A stretch of 64,000 nucleotides of DNA from an uncultured Porphyromonadaceae bacterium (GTDB lineage Bacteria > Bacteroidota > Bacteroidia > Bacteroidales > Muribaculaceae), in assembly GCA_937921035.1 (NCBI GenBank), contig CALEUL010000060.1:62001-126000 (forward strand). The letters are read 5' to 3'. The translations under genes were made by a program, and so were the position numbers. The notes below the pieces were generated by a model, which worked only from the letters and a program-made list of their open reading frames with translations, searched no databases and was not told where the DNA came from. This document shows, piece by piece, positions 1 to 10,646 of this stretch. Numbering within the stretch: the stretch's first letter is position 1; every line of letters starts with the position of its first letter.

Positions 1-387
1 GTATATGACCCAAACAATGACAAAATTGTGGATTTCATATCCAATAACTTTGAGGTCAGCGCCTTAGAGATATCCAATCTCTACCGCCATCGCTGGGATA
101 TAGAAGTTTTCTTCAAATGGATCAAACAGAATATTGTCGTGAAGACCCTTTGGGGATTTTCCGAGAACGCTGTAAAAATCCATCTTTGGACTGCTGTCAT
201 TGCCTATCTTACGGTAGCTAGAATAAAGGCCGATCACAAAAGCTGCTATTCTATAACCGAAGTGGCAACCCTTATCAGAATCTCTGCTTTGGAACGTGTC
301 GAGTTACGACATCTTCTAACTAGGCAAGACTTGTCAACCAATTCAAATCAAAATGTCAAAGAACTCTCTTTATTTGATGATTTCTAA
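1..387 (+). CDS. IS4-superfamily transposase, C-terminal part (cut by window edge)
   Basis: The reading frame is open from base 1, so the gene starts outside the window and only the last 128 codons are present. The residues around 28-42 (numbered from base 1) give Y-(2)-R-(3)-E-(6)-K, the signature of IS4-superfamily DDE transposases; E35 would be the last catalytic acid. The tail after it is helical and basic, as usual for these C-termini. A 20-bp imperfect inverted repeat lies 63 bp downstream (451-492), probably near the end of the element. Whether the element is intact cannot be judged because its N-terminal half and left end are missing. Family assignment is firm; the exact IS name is not recognised. 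Confidence 0.85.
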   Translation, partial: VYDPNNDKIVDFISNNFEVSALEISNLYRHRWDIEVFFKWIKQNIVVKTLWGFSENAVKIHLWTAVIAYLTVARIKADHKSCYSITEVATLIRISALERVELRHLLTRQDLSTNSNQNVKELSLFDDF

Positions 388-450
388 ACCAACGCGATTT
401 TATCGCACCAGTAGTAATTACCAGTTAAGAATATCCTTTATAATCATATT

Positions 451-492
451 CTATTCCAAAAAAGTGACATTTATGTCAACTTTTTGGAATAG
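451..492. repeat. Inverted repeat beside the transposase gene
   Basis: Two 20-base arms (451-470 and 473-492) are complementary at 18 positions and separated by two bases. Each arm begins with CTATTCCAAAAA read inward. It may be a strong hairpin ending transposase transcription, or overlap the terminal inverted repeat of the insertion sequence. The other end of the element is outside the window, so the element boundary cannot be fixed. Confidence 0.6.
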
Positions 493-497
493 ATAAT

Positions 498-533
498 AAA
501 AATTAAACTTCCCGATGCGGCAGCACCGGGAAG
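498..533 (-). terminator. Rho-independent terminator of ettA
   Basis: On the minus strand an 11-bp stem (arms 523-533 and 508-518, one mismatch) with a GGCA-type loop is followed by a T-rich tract (498-507). It lies just after the ettA stop codon and would end the ruvX-def-ettA transcript. Confidence 0.75.
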
Positions 534-540
534 CTGAGAC

Positions 541-2226
541 TTATTCCATGAGTTTGCGGTAACGGCGGCGGGGTGGTTCCTTGCCTCCGTTCTGCATTTT
601 CTTGTATTCCTCGTAGTCGGAGTAGGAGCCTTCGTAGAACACAACTTTGCCATCGCCCTCGAAGCTGAGGATGTGGGTGCAGATACGGTCCAGGAACCAA
701 CGGTCGTGACTTACCACAACAGCGCATCCGGCAAATTCCTCAAGACCTTCCTCAAGGGCTCGCAGAGTGTTGACGTCAATATCGTTGGTAGGTTCGTCGA
801 GCAGAAGCACGTTACCTTCCTCTTTTAGCGCCATAGCAAGGTGCAGACGGTTGCGCTCGCCGCCGGAGAGAACGGCAATCTTCTTTTCCTGGTCGGCGCC
901 GGTAAAATTGAAACGCGAAAGATATGCGCGGGCATTGACATCGCGGCCGCCCATGCGAAAACTCTCCACGCCCTGCGAGATAACCTCGTATACGCTCTTT
1001 TCAGGAACAAGATCGTGGTGCGTCTGGTCCACATACGCCACCTTTACGGTCTCGCCAACCTCGAAGCTGCCTGCATCCGGTTTCTCCTGTCCCATGATGA
1101 GGCGGAAGAGGGTTGTCTTGCCTGCACCATTGGGACCTATTACACCCACAATGCCGTTTGGCGGCAGAGCGAAAGAAAGATCCTGGAACAGCTTCTTGTG
1201 GGTAAACGATTTTGCCAGGCCGGTGGCCTCGATTACCTTGTTGCCCAGACGAGGACCGTTGGGAATAAAGATTTCCAGACGTTCCTCACGCTGCTTCTGG
1301 TCTTCGTTGAGAAGCTTGTCGTAAGAGTTAAGACGGGCCTTGCCTTTAGCCTGACGGGCCTTGGGCGCCATGCGCACCCACTCTAACTCGCGCTCGAGGG
1401 TCTTGCGGCGCTTGGACGCCTGTTTTTCCTCCATTGCCATGCGTTTCGTCTTTTGATCGAGCCACGACGAATAGTTTCCTTTCCAGGGAATGCCTTCGCC
1501 ACGGTCCAGCTCGAGAATCCATCCGGCTACATGGTCGAGGAAGTACCTGTCGTGAGTGATTGCGATAACAGTGCCGGGATACTGGCGCAGATGTTCCTCG
1601 AGCCAGTCGATACTCTCGGCGTCGAGGTGGTTGGTAGGCTCGTCGAGCAGAAGCACATCGGGCTGCTGTAACAGCAGGCGGCACAGAGCCACGCGGCGAC
1701 GTTCGCCTCCGGAAAGGGTGGTAACAGGCTGGTCGTCGGGCGGGCACTGCAGTGCGTCCATCGCACGCTCCAGCTTAGTGTCGATGTTCCATGCGTCGGC
1801 GGCATCGAGTTTGTCCTGCAGCTCGGCCTGGCGGGCAATAAGCGCGTCCATCTTGTCGGGATCCTCTAACACGTCAGGATCTCCGAAAGCCTCGTTCACT
1901 TTCTCGAACTCGGCAAGCAGATCCATAACAGGCTGCACGCCTTCGCGCACAACTTCTATAACCGTTTTGTCGGGATCGAGTTTGGGGTCCTGCTCCAGAT
2001 AGCCTACGCTGTAGCCGGGAGCGAACACCACTTCGCCGCGGTAGTCCTTGTCTATGCCGGCAATTATCTTCAGCAGAGTCGATTTACCGGAGCCGTTAAG
2101 ACCGATAATACCGATTTTTGCGCCGTAGAAGAACGACAGATAAATATCCTTGAGAACTTGTTTCTGGGGAGGGAAGATTTTGCTCACTCCCACCATTGAG
2201 AAAATAATCTTTTTATCGTCAGCCAT
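541..2226 (-). CDS. ettA: ABC-F protein EttA, energy-dependent translational throttle
   Basis: EttA is a cytosolic ABC-F ATPase that binds the ribosomal E site and gates early elongation according to the ATP/ADP ratio. The 561-residue product has two ATP-binding cassettes without membrane segments. Walker A motifs are GLNGSGKST (residues 42-50) and GPNGAGKT in the second half; both halves carry LSGGE signatures and LLLDEPTN Walker B segments, joined by a charged linker. The ATG at 2226 is preferred over an upstream in-frame TTG because the product then begins with MADDKKIIFSMVGVSK, the family start. Length matches E. coli EttA (555). It is the last gene of ruvX-def-ettA, 27 bp after def, and is followed by a terminator. 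Confidence 0.95.
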   Translation of the reverse strand: MADDKKIIFSMVGVSKIFPPQKQVLKDIYLSFFYGAKIGIIGLNGSGKSTLLKIIAGIDKDYRGEVVFAPGYSVGYLEQDPKLDPDKTVIEVVREGVQPVMDLLAEFEKVNEAFGDPDVLEDPDKMDALIARQAELQDKLDAADAWNIDTKLERAMDALQCPPDDQPVTTLSGGERRRVALCRLLLQQPDVLLLDEPTNHLDAESIDWLEEHLRQYPGTVIAITHDRYFLDHVAGWILELDRGEGIPWKGNYSSWLDQKTKRMAMEEKQASKRRKTLERELEWVRMAPKARQAKGKARLNSYDKLLNEDQKQREERLEIFIPNGPRLGNKVIEATGLAKSFTHKKLFQDLSFALPPNGIVGVIGPNGAGKTTLFRLIMGQEKPDAGSFEVGETVKVAYVDQTHHDLVPEKSVYEVISQGVESFRMGGRDVNARAYLSRFNFTGADQEKKIAVLSGGERNRLHLAMALKEEGNVLLLDEPTNDIDVNTLRALEEGLEEFAGCAVVVSHDRWFLDRICTHILSFEGDGKVVFYEGSYSDYEEYKKMQNGGKEPPRRRYRKLME

Positions 2227-2253
2227 TTGAGGTCGGGATATGGTGTTGAACAA

Positions 2254-2814
2254 TCAGTGTTTGGGGGCGAAACGCACGGGATAGTCCACGCTGATTCTGC
2301 CGCGGGCAATGTTGTTTAATTTTGCACGGATAAGCTGCTTGCGTATACCGGAAATATGGTCGATGAACATCTTGCCTTCGAGGTGATCGCATTCGTGCTG
2401 AACGATACGCGCCAGAAAACCGCTGATTTCCTCGGTATGTTCATTAAAGTTCTCGTCGAGCCACGTAAGGCGGATATGCTCCACGCGGGGCACGTTCTCG
2501 CTTATTCCCGGCAGACTGAGGCAACCTTCGGGACGCGACACGGTGTCGCCGTCAAGAACCTCTACGACAGGATTGATTAAAGCGAATTTGCGGCCTGTGC
2601 ATTCAGGGAAGTTTTCGGCTACAGGATCGGCGTCAATAACGACAAGACGTATATTCTTGCCTATCTGCGGAGCGGCGAGGCCAACGCCCTCCGATTCGTA
2701 CATGGCGTCGAACATCTGGGCCACAAGCTCATTGAGGCCTTCGGTACCGGGAGCCACCGGTTCCGAAATTTTACGCAGAACAGGGTGGCCGTAAAGATAT
2801 ACGGGTAGTTTCAT
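2254..2814 (-). CDS. def: Peptide deformylase
   Basis: Removes the N-formyl group from nascent proteins at the ribosome exit; a metal enzyme. All three family motifs are present: GVGLAAPQIG (motif 1), EGCLSLP with the metal-binding Cys (motif 2), and QHECDHLEG (motif 3, HExxH type with two metal-binding His and the catalytic Glu). At 186 residues it has the usual Bacteroidetes length and no extension. It starts 11 bp after ruvX and precedes ettA by 27 bp, so the three are probably cotranscribed. Confidence 0.97.
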   Translation of the reverse strand: MKLPVYLYGHPVLRKISEPVAPGTEGLNELVAQMFDAMYESEGVGLAAPQIGKNIRLVVIDADPVAENFPECTGRKFALINPVVEVLDGDTVSRPEGCLSLPGISENVPRVEHIRLTWLDENFNEHTEEISGFLARIVQHECDHLEGKMFIDHISGIRKQLIRAKLNNIARGRISVDYPVRFAPKH

Positions 2815-2825
2815 ATCACTTCTTA

Positions 2826-3257
2826 TTATATGTTTAGTTCCCGGTAGGCTCGGCTGCCGAGAAAATCGTTCAGTATAATCGTGGCCGACATCTCGTCCAC
2901 CAATGCTTTGTCGCGGCGAGCCATCTTGGGAAGGCCCCCGTCGAGCATTGCGCGGTGCGCCAGCACGGAGGTGAAACGCTCGTCGAAGAAAACTATGCGC
3001 ACGTCAGGCATAGCCTTGCCGAGGCGATCGATTGCCGGTTTGAGGTAGCGCATGGATTCGGAAGGGTTCCCTTTAAGGTCGCGCGGCTCACCGACAACAA
3101 TAAAATCGACGCTCTCGTGAGCGCAGTAATCCTTCACAAAATCAATGAGTGAGGCCGTCGCCACTGTGGCGACACCCGATGCGACAATGCGCGCGCTATC
3201 CGTTGCAGCTATACCACAGCGGCGTCTTCCAAAATCGATTGATAGAATTCTTCCCAT
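2826..3257 (-). CDS. ruvX: Putative Holliday junction resolvase / pre-16S rRNA nuclease YqgF
   Basis: An RNase H-fold YqgF/RuvX family protein of 143 residues. In E. coli the protein is implicated in 16S rRNA 5'-end maturation; the resolvase name is historical. The N-terminal strand IDFGRRRCGIA carries the first catalytic Asp; VGEPRDLKG and FFDERFTS carry the other conserved acids, and the C-terminal segment DEMSATIIL fits the family. The ATG at 3257 is chosen because the family begins MGRILSIDFG; an in-frame upstream start would add 13 atypical residues and overlap the promoter. First gene of the ruvX-def-ettA operon. Confidence 0.93.
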   Translation of the reverse strand: MGRILSIDFGRRRCGIAATDSARIVASGVATVATASLIDFVKDYCAHESVDFIVVGEPRDLKGNPSESMRYLKPAIDRLGKAMPDVRIVFFDERFTSVLAHRAMLDGGLPKMARRDKALVDEMSATIILNDFLGSRAYRELNI

Positions 3258-3265
3258 TTCAACTG

Positions 3266-3297
3266 CAAAGTTACAAAATTGACGTGTTATTGACAAA
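3266..3297 (-). promoter_or_regulatory. Promoter of ruvX-def-ettA
   Basis: On the minus strand TTTG (3294-3297) is followed by a 20-base spacer and TAACTTTG (3266-3273), an exact match to the Bacteroidetes sigma-factor consensus TTTG-N19-21-TAnnTTTG. The -7 element lies only 8 bases before the ruvX ATG, so the leader would be very short. Confidence 0.8.
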
Positions 3298-3320
3298 TCC
3301 GAATATTTTCTTTACCTTTG
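3289..3320 (+). promoter_or_regulatory. Promoter of wecC operon
   Basis: ATTG (3289-3292, one mismatch to TTTG), a 20-base spacer, then TACCTTTG (3313-3320), matching the Bacteroidetes -33/-7 consensus. Its -33 element interleaves with that of the divergent ruvX promoter, so the two promoters overlap back to back. Confidence 0.75.
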
Positions 3321-3351
3321 CAAGATGAAATAACAAAAAATTGTCAAATAT

Positions 3352-4572
3352 ATGAAAGCTTGCTTCATGGGTCTTGGCTACATCGGTCTGCCAACGGCCA
3401 TTACAGCTGCTATGAATGGCATAGATGTAGTCGGCGTGGACGTCAACCCCTCGGTGGTTGAAAAAACCAACGCCGGCGAACTACATATAGTGGAACCGGG
3501 CCTTGCCGAAATGCTCAGGGAAGTTATTTCCACAGGCTCGCTGCACGCCACAGACAAACCGGAAGTTTCCGATGCCTATTTTATAGTTGTTCCCACTCCG
3601 TTCAAAGGCAACCATGAGCCGGATGTATCCTTCGTGGAGTCCGCAACACGTGCCGTTGTGCCCTATCTTAAGGAAGGCGACCTATACGTTATCGAATCCA
3701 CGTCGCCCATCGGCACAACCGAAACAATGGCAGACATTATTTTCGGCCTGCGCCCCGAACTGAAAGGCAAGATTTACATAGCATACTGCCCGGAGCGCGT
3801 CCTTCCTGGCAACGTCATTTACGAACTGATTCACAACGACCGCGTCATAGGCGGCATAGACGAAGCATCCACAAAAAAAGCCCGGGAATTCTATGGCACT
3901 TTCGTAAAAGGAGAACTGCATTCAACCAACGCCCGCACTGCCGAAATGTGCAAGCTGACCGAGAATTCTTCGCGCGACGTGCAGATAGCCTTCGCAAACG
4001 AACTTTCGCTGATATGCGACCGCGCCGGTATAAACGTATGGGAACTTATACACCTTGCCAATAAGCATCCGCGCGTAAACATCCTCCAGCCCGGCTGCGG
4101 AGTTGGCGGCCACTGCATAGCCGTAGACCCCTACTTTATAACAGCTGCTTATCCTCATGAAGCACAGCTTATCGCCGATGCACGCCGCATAAACAACTAC
4201 AAAGCAGACTGGTGCGCCGAAAAGATTATCAACGCAATGCTACGTTTCGAAATCGAAAACGGACGCAAGCCTGTTGTGGCGCTGATGGGCGTGGCTTTCA
4301 AACCGGATATCGATGACCTCCGGGAAAGCCCAGCAAAAGCTATCATCAGCAAAGTGATGCAAAGCAGCAACAACTGCCGCATTCTTGTCGTGGAGCCAAA
4401 CGTTGCCGAACATCAGGTGTTTAAGCTCACACCGTACGACCAGGCATACCGCGAAGCCGACATCGTGGCATTCCTTACCGCACATACTCCATTCAAGAGC
4501 CTTGAATGGGACAACTCGAAGGTTATACTCGACTTCTGCGGTATTTTCAAGAACAATCCCGTGCTGAAATGA
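3352..4572 (+). CDS. wecC: UDP-N-acetyl-D-mannosamine dehydrogenase
   Basis: Oxidises UDP-ManNAc to UDP-ManNAcA with two NAD+, supplying an acidic amino sugar for surface polysaccharide. The N-terminal Rossmann fold has GLGYIG (residues 7-12). The catalytic Cys is C255 in the family motif GCGVGGHCIAVDP (248-260). The central helix segment around NSSRDVQIAFANELS is characteristic of the UDP-ManNAc branch of UDP-sugar dehydrogenases. Length (406) is close to E. coli WecC (420). It is first in a plus-strand operon, overlaps the next gene in an ATGA, and sits near wecB, which makes its substrate. UDP-GlcNAc or UDP-GalNAc dehydrogenase activity is possible but less likely given wecB. Confidence 0.92.
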   Translation: MKACFMGLGYIGLPTAITAAMNGIDVVGVDVNPSVVEKTNAGELHIVEPGLAEMLREVISTGSLHATDKPEVSDAYFIVVPTPFKGNHEPDVSFVESATRAVVPYLKEGDLYVIESTSPIGTTETMADIIFGLRPELKGKIYIAYCPERVLPGNVIYELIHNDRVIGGIDEASTKKAREFYGTFVKGELHSTNARTAEMCKLTENSSRDVQIAFANELSLICDRAGINVWELIHLANKHPRVNILQPGCGVGGHCIAVDPYFITAAYPHEAQLIADARRINNYKADWCAEKIINAMLRFEIENGRKPVVALMGVAFKPDIDDLRESPAKAIISKVMQSSNNCRILVVEPNVAEHQVFKLTPYDQAYREADIVAFLTAHTPFKSLEWDNSKVILDFCGIFKNNPVLK

Positions 4573-5282
4573 ACAAAGACGACGGACCCGAAAGAATAGA
4601 CCTACGCGGCGTAAAGGTATACCCCTTCAGCAAACCCGCGGATCTTATCGATTTCGCCGACCGACGCAAAGGCATACTCATTGCCATCAACGCCGAAAAA
4701 ATTGCCAACGCCAACGAGAAGACACTTGGCATAATAAACAGCAACATCGCCTACTGCGACGGTGCAGGCGCCGTTATGGCCCTGCGCCAGAAAGGCGGCG
4801 TCGCCGAAAAAATCGCCGGATGCGAGCTGTGGCTACACATCGTGGAACGGTTCCACAGCTCAAAGTCTTTTTATATTATAGGTGCGACTCCGGAGGTTAA
4901 CGATGCCACCGTGAGTAAGCTGCACCGGATTTACCCGGACATAAACATCGTAGGTGCCAGAAACGGATATATAAAAAACGAATCCGAACGGACCGCGCTT
5001 ATAGAAGACGTCGCCGCTAAGAAACCCGACGTTGTTTTTGTGGCAATGGGTTCGCCGAAGCAGGAATTTCTGATGGCCGACATGCTGAAACACCACGAAG
5101 CCATATATCAGGGGCTTGGAGGTAGTTTCGATGTTTTCACCGGGAAAGTGGAACGCGCCCCAAAATGGTGGATAGACCACAATCTGGAAGCCGCATACCG
5201 CCTGCTGCGCCAGCCAAAACGAATTAAACGCAATTTAGTGTATTTCAAATTCATGTGGTGGCTGATGCTACACAAATTCTAA
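4569..5282 (+). CDS. WecG/TagA/CpsF family glycosyltransferase (GT26)
   Basis: A 237-residue GT26 enzyme, expected to transfer ManNAcA or ManNAc from UDP to a lipid-linked acceptor at the inner membrane. Typical segments are YCDGAGAV (D64, equivalent to the catalytic Asp of TagA), FYIIGATPE, VFVAMGSPKQE, and the C-terminal GLGGSFDVFTGKVERAP, followed by basic residues likely to contact membrane. The ATG at 4569 overlaps the wecC stop (ATGA) and is preferred to an in-frame start 63 bp upstream inside wecC. With wecC and wecB adjacent, ManNAcA transfer is the likeliest activity; ManNAc transfer (TagA-type) cannot be excluded. Confidence 0.88.
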   Translation: MNKDDGPERIDLRGVKVYPFSKPADLIDFADRRKGILIAINAEKIANANEKTLGIINSNIAYCDGAGAVMALRQKGGVAEKIAGCELWLHIVERFHSSKSFYIIGATPEVNDATVSKLHRIYPDINIVGARNGYIKNESERTALIEDVAAKKPDVVFVAMGSPKQEFLMADMLKHHEAIYQGLGGSFDVFTGKVERAPKWWIDHNLEAAYRLLRQPKRIKRNLVYFKFMWWLMLHKF

Positions 5283-5325
5283 CCGTTATACCACACCCTA
5301 CTTCCAAAGACAAAATCTTCCGGAC

Positions 5326-6480
5326 ATGATAAAAGTAATGACCGTATTCGGAACGCGCCCCGAAGCTATAAAGATGGCGCCGTTAGTGAAAGCACTGCAG
5401 AAAAAGAATGACCAGTTCCAGACAATAGTCTGCGTTACCGGACAGCACCGGCAGATGCTCGATCAGGTACTCAGCCTGTTTGAGATCACCCCCGACTACG
5501 ATTTAGACATCATGAAACCGGGACAGGACCTGTACGACGTAACTGCCCGCATACTCACCGGCATGCGCACGGTGCTTGCCGAAGCAAAGCCAGATATTGT
5601 GCTCGTACACGGCGATACATCCACCTCGACAGCTGCCGCCCTAAGCGCATTCTACGCCCAGATTCCCGTAGGTCACGTCGAAGCCGGCCTGCGCACAGGC
5701 GACATATACTCTCCCTGGCCCGAAGAGATGAACCGACGCATCACAGGCCGAATAGCAACACTCCACTTCTCGCCCACAGATACCGCCCGCCAGAATCTGC
5801 TGCTCGAGAACACTCCCGACAACAACATCACCGTTACAGGCAACACCGTTATCGACGCCCTGCATACTGTGGTGAACAAAATAGACAGCAACAAGGAACT
5901 CGAAAAATCGCTGGCAAGCGGCATGAAACAATTGGGCTACGACTGCTCGCGCCTTGCCGACAGTCGCCGCATGGTGCTTATCACCGGACATCGCCGCGAG
6001 AACTTCGGCGAAGGTTTCCGAAATATCTGTCTGGCCATCCGTGATCTTGCCGGCCGCTATCCCGACGTGGATTTTGTGTATCCTATGCACATGAATCCAA
6101 ACGTGCGGCGTCCCATCGCAGAAATGTTCGACAATGTAGAACATCCCAACGTTTTCTTCATCGAGCCGCTTGAATATCTGCCGTTTGTATTCATGATGAA
6201 ACAGGCCTACCTTATTATCACAGACAGTGGAGGCATTCAGGAGGAAGCCCCGTCGCTCGGCAAACCCGTACTTGTGATGCGTAGCGTTACCGAGCGTCCC
6301 GAAGCGCTCGAAGCCGGAACCATACGTCTTGTTGGCACCGACCGCGACAAGATTGTCGGCGAAGCCGCACGCTTCCTCGACGACAGCGAATACTATCGCC
6401 AGAACAGTCTGATTGCCAATCCTTACGGCGACGGACACGCATGCGAGAGAATAATCGCATTCATTAAAGAAAAAATATGA
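5326..6480 (+). CDS. wecB: UDP-N-acetylglucosamine 2-epimerase (non-hydrolysing)
   Basis: Interconverts UDP-GlcNAc and UDP-ManNAc, the first step towards the ManNAcA made by WecC. The 384-residue product carries the family segments FGTRPEAIKMAPL at the N-terminus, VHGDTSTS, HVEAGLRTGD, EEMNRR, TGHRRENFG and TDSGGIQEEAPSLGKPVLVMR, i.e. a complete GT-B-like epimerase. It follows the GT26 gene after 43 bp and overlaps the Nudix gene in an ATGA, so all four plus-strand genes are probably one transcript. Confidence 0.96.
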   Translation: MIKVMTVFGTRPEAIKMAPLVKALQKKNDQFQTIVCVTGQHRQMLDQVLSLFEITPDYDLDIMKPGQDLYDVTARILTGMRTVLAEAKPDIVLVHGDTSTSTAAALSAFYAQIPVGHVEAGLRTGDIYSPWPEEMNRRITGRIATLHFSPTDTARQNLLLENTPDNNITVTGNTVIDALHTVVNKIDSNKELEKSLASGMKQLGYDCSRLADSRRMVLITGHRRENFGEGFRNICLAIRDLAGRYPDVDFVYPMHMNPNVRRPIAEMFDNVEHPNVFFIEPLEYLPFVFMMKQAYLIITDSGGIQEEAPSLGKPVLVMRSVTERPEALEAGTIRLVGTDRDKIVGEAARFLDDSEYYRQNSLIANPYGDGHACERIIAFIKEKI

Positions 6481-7024
6481 GTGCAATGCCGGTGGAAAAA
6501 TGGAAAGTACTCGATTCCGAGTACGTCGTGAAACGTCCCTGGCTTACCGCGCGCCGCGAACGCGTGCAACTGCCCAACGGACAGATCCACAACGAATACT
6601 ACGTATTGGAATATCCCACATGGGTTAATGTGATTGCAATCCGTCCCGACGGCCGTTTTGTAATGATTGAACAGTACCGCCACGGTCTGGGCGAAGTAGG
6701 AATCGAACTTAGTGCCGGATGCGCCGAAGAAGGCGAAGACCCGCTGGATGCTGCTAAGCGAGAGCTTGCCGAGGAAACAGGTTACACTGGCGGCACATGG
6801 ACTCTCAATTGCGTTATAAGCGCAAATCCGGCCACATCAAACAATCTGAGCTACTGCTACATCGCCGAAGGTGTAACGTCCACAGAAAAACAGCATCTGG
6901 ACCGCACCGAAGATATCGCCGTTCGCATATTCTCGCGCGAGGAAGTGCTTGAAATGCTTCGCTCCGACAAAATAAAGCAGGCCCTAATGGCCTCCTCACT
7001 CTGGAAATACTTCTTCGAACACCA

Positions 7025-7028
<4 letters not shown>
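6477..7028 (+). CDS. Nudix hydrolase, ADP-ribose/nucleotide-sugar pyrophosphatase type
   Basis: A 183-residue cytosolic Nudix enzyme. The Nudix box is intact at residues 81-103 (G-x5-E-x7-RELAEE-x-GY). The preceding domain with YYVLEYPTWVNVIAI and EQYRHGLGE resembles ADP-ribose and GDP-mannose pyrophosphatases, so a nucleotide-sugar or ADP-ribose substrate is likely; the exact one cannot be read from sequence. Its ATG overlaps the wecB stop (ATGA), suggesting coupling to wec expression, perhaps housekeeping of nucleotide sugars. A short tandem repeat covers its stop codon and a terminator follows. Confidence 0.88.
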
Positions 7029-8626
<1,598 letters not shown>

Positions 8627-8648
8627 ATCGCCTATTACAACGTTCTAT

Positions 8649-8679
8649 AACCAGTTGCGCTGCGGCGCCACTGGTTTTT
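8649..8679 (+). terminator. Rho-independent terminator of guaB
   Basis: AACCAGT (8649-8655) pairs with ACTGGTT (8670-8676) around a GC-rich 14-base loop and runs into a T-tract, 22 bp after the guaB stop. Confidence 0.75.
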
Positions 8680-8708
8680 ACGTTAATATATACATCTGAT
8701 ACAGCATA

Positions 8709-10646
8709 ATGAAAAAGCACTATCTATCTGCCGCCTTGGCTTTTACAACTTTTATGGGCTTCGCCGCCGATGCCGGCACCGACCCGGTTCTCATGACGGT
8801 AGACGGCCACAAGATTCACGTCAGTGAATTCGAATACCTCTACAACAAAAACAACAACCAGCAGCTGGAACCTCAGACTATGGACCAGTATCTGGACATG
8901 TTCGCCACATACAAGCTCAAGGTTGCCGAGGCACAGCATGCAGGAATAGACAAAACGGAATCGTTCATAAAGGAATTCGACAAATTCCGCAAGGAACTCG
9001 CAGCACCGTATCTGATAGACAATTCCGTAAAAGAACAGATAATTCAGGAAAGCTACAGCCACCGCCTCAAAGACGTAAAGGTGAGCCATATCATGATGTC
9101 GCCTGACGAAGGCAGCCGGGCCACTCTCGACTCCATCCGCACCGCCATTCTCAACGGCACAACCACATTCGAGGCCGAAGCTCAGAAATGGAGCGTAGAC
9201 CGAGGCTCGTCGCGAAACGGAGGCCTCATGGGTTACGTATCGCACGACCGCTTCCCCTGGGTATTCGAACAGACTGCATACAATACCCCCGAAGGACAGA
9301 TTTCTCCCGTCATAAACTCCGGCATGGGCTATCATATCATCCGAGTGGAATCAAGCAAACCCACCGATGGCGAAGTTAACGCAAGCCACATACTGCTGCT
9401 CACACGCGGCATGGACAGCGAAGCCGCCGAAAAACAGAAAGTGCGCATGGATTCCATCTACAACGTTATCCGCGAAGGCGCCGATTTTGCCGAGATTGCC
9501 AAGAAATACTCCCAGGATCCCGGCTCGGCACGCAACGGAGGCAGCTTAGGCTGGTTCGGACACGGCACTATGGTAGCCGAATTCGACAGCGCATGCTTCG
9601 CCCTTAAGGACGGAGAGCTTTCCAAACCTTTTGCAACAAGCTTCGGCTACCATATTGTAAAGCGTATGGACAGCCGCAAGCCCGGCGCCCTTGACGAAGC
9701 CATGCGCAAGGACATTGAGCATAAGATTGCCGGCGACGAACGCGCAAACAAACCCGCCGAGGCTAAAGCTGAACAGCTGATGAAAGAATACAGCGCTACG
9801 GTCGACAATAAAGGCATCGACAAAGTGCGCGAAATACTCAACGCAAACGCCGGCGGATACGATTCCACAGCTATTGCGCAGCTTAAAGGCATGGACTTCG
9901 TGGTAGGCACATACAATGGCGGCACTGTGAGCATTGCCGATGCAATGGCATTTGTGATGCGCACCGCATCTAACGACGTAGAAAATGGCGTCGGCATCGT
10001 AAGCAGCGCCGCACGCAGCGCCCTGAAAAACGCTGTGCTCGAAAGCGCCCGCGACAACCTCGCCGAAACAAACGCCGAGTACCGCAACCTGCTCAACGAA
10101 TACCGCGACGGCATACTCCTCTACGAAATCTCCAACCAGAACGTATGGGACAAGGCAGCCAAGGATAAAGAAGGCCTCGAAGCATTCTTCAAGAAAAATA
10201 TCAAGAAATACAAATGGGAACAGCCCAAGTTCAAGAGCTACATATTCTTCACCGCCAACGACTCCACCCTCAACGAGGTGCTCGAATATGCCAAGACCGT
10301 AGACACCGCTGTTCCTGCCGACTTCATGTCTGAACTGCGCAATCACTTCGGCCGCAACCTCAAGATAGAACGCGTGATAGCTGCTAAAGGCGAGAACGCA
10401 ATAACCGATTACCTCGGTTTCGGCGAGCCCAAGCCCACCGACGAGAACAAGACCCGCTGGAAACACTACGCAGCATTCAACGGACGCATTATAAACGCAC
10501 CCGAAGAAGCTGCCGACGTTCGCGGAGCTGCCGTTACCGACTATCAGCAGGCTCTCGAAGAGAAATGGGTGAAAGACCTGCATAAGAAATACAAAGTAAA
10601 TATCGACCGCAAGGTATTCAAGGCTATCAAGGAAAATCACAAGTGA
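8709..10646 (+). CDS. Periplasmic peptidylprolyl isomerase with two parvulin domains (SurA/PpiD-like)
   Basis: A 645-residue secreted chaperone with a signal peptide over about the first 20 residues. An N-terminal SurA-like segment precedes two parvulin (rotamase) domains: the first from about residue 120 (VSHIMM) to GYHIIRVE, the second from ASHILLL to FGYHIVKRM. Both keep the family NGG-x-GW/GY segment. The C-terminal third is helical with no recognised domain. By analogy with SurA it should help outer-membrane protein folding, fitting a lineage with many SusC-type barrels. Its stop codon overlaps the start of a second PPIase-like gene. Confidence 0.88.
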   Translation: MKKHYLSAALAFTTFMGFAADAGTDPVLMTVDGHKIHVSEFEYLYNKNNNQQLEPQTMDQYLDMFATYKLKVAEAQHAGIDKTESFIKEFDKFRKELAAPYLIDNSVKEQIIQESYSHRLKDVKVSHIMMSPDEGSRATLDSIRTAILNGTTTFEAEAQKWSVDRGSSRNGGLMGYVSHDRFPWVFEQTAYNTPEGQISPVINSGMGYHIIRVESSKPTDGEVNASHILLLTRGMDSEAAEKQKVRMDSIYNVIREGADFAEIAKKYSQDPGSARNGGSLGWFGHGTMVAEFDSACFALKDGELSKPFATSFGYHIVKRMDSRKPGALDEAMRKDIEHKIAGDERANKPAEAKAEQLMKEYSATVDNKGIDKVREILNANAGGYDSTAIAQLKGMDFVVGTYNGGTVSIADAMAFVMRTASNDVENGVGIVSSAARSALKNAVLESARDNLAETNAEYRNLLNEYRDGILLYEISNQNVWDKAAKDKEGLEAFFKKNIKKYKWEQPKFKSYIFFTANDSTLNEVLEYAKTVDTAVPADFMSELRNHFGRNLKIERVIAAKGENAITDYLGFGEPKPTDENKTRWKHYAAFNGRIINAPEEAADVRGAAVTDYQQALEEKWVKDLHKKYKVNIDRKVFKAIKENHK

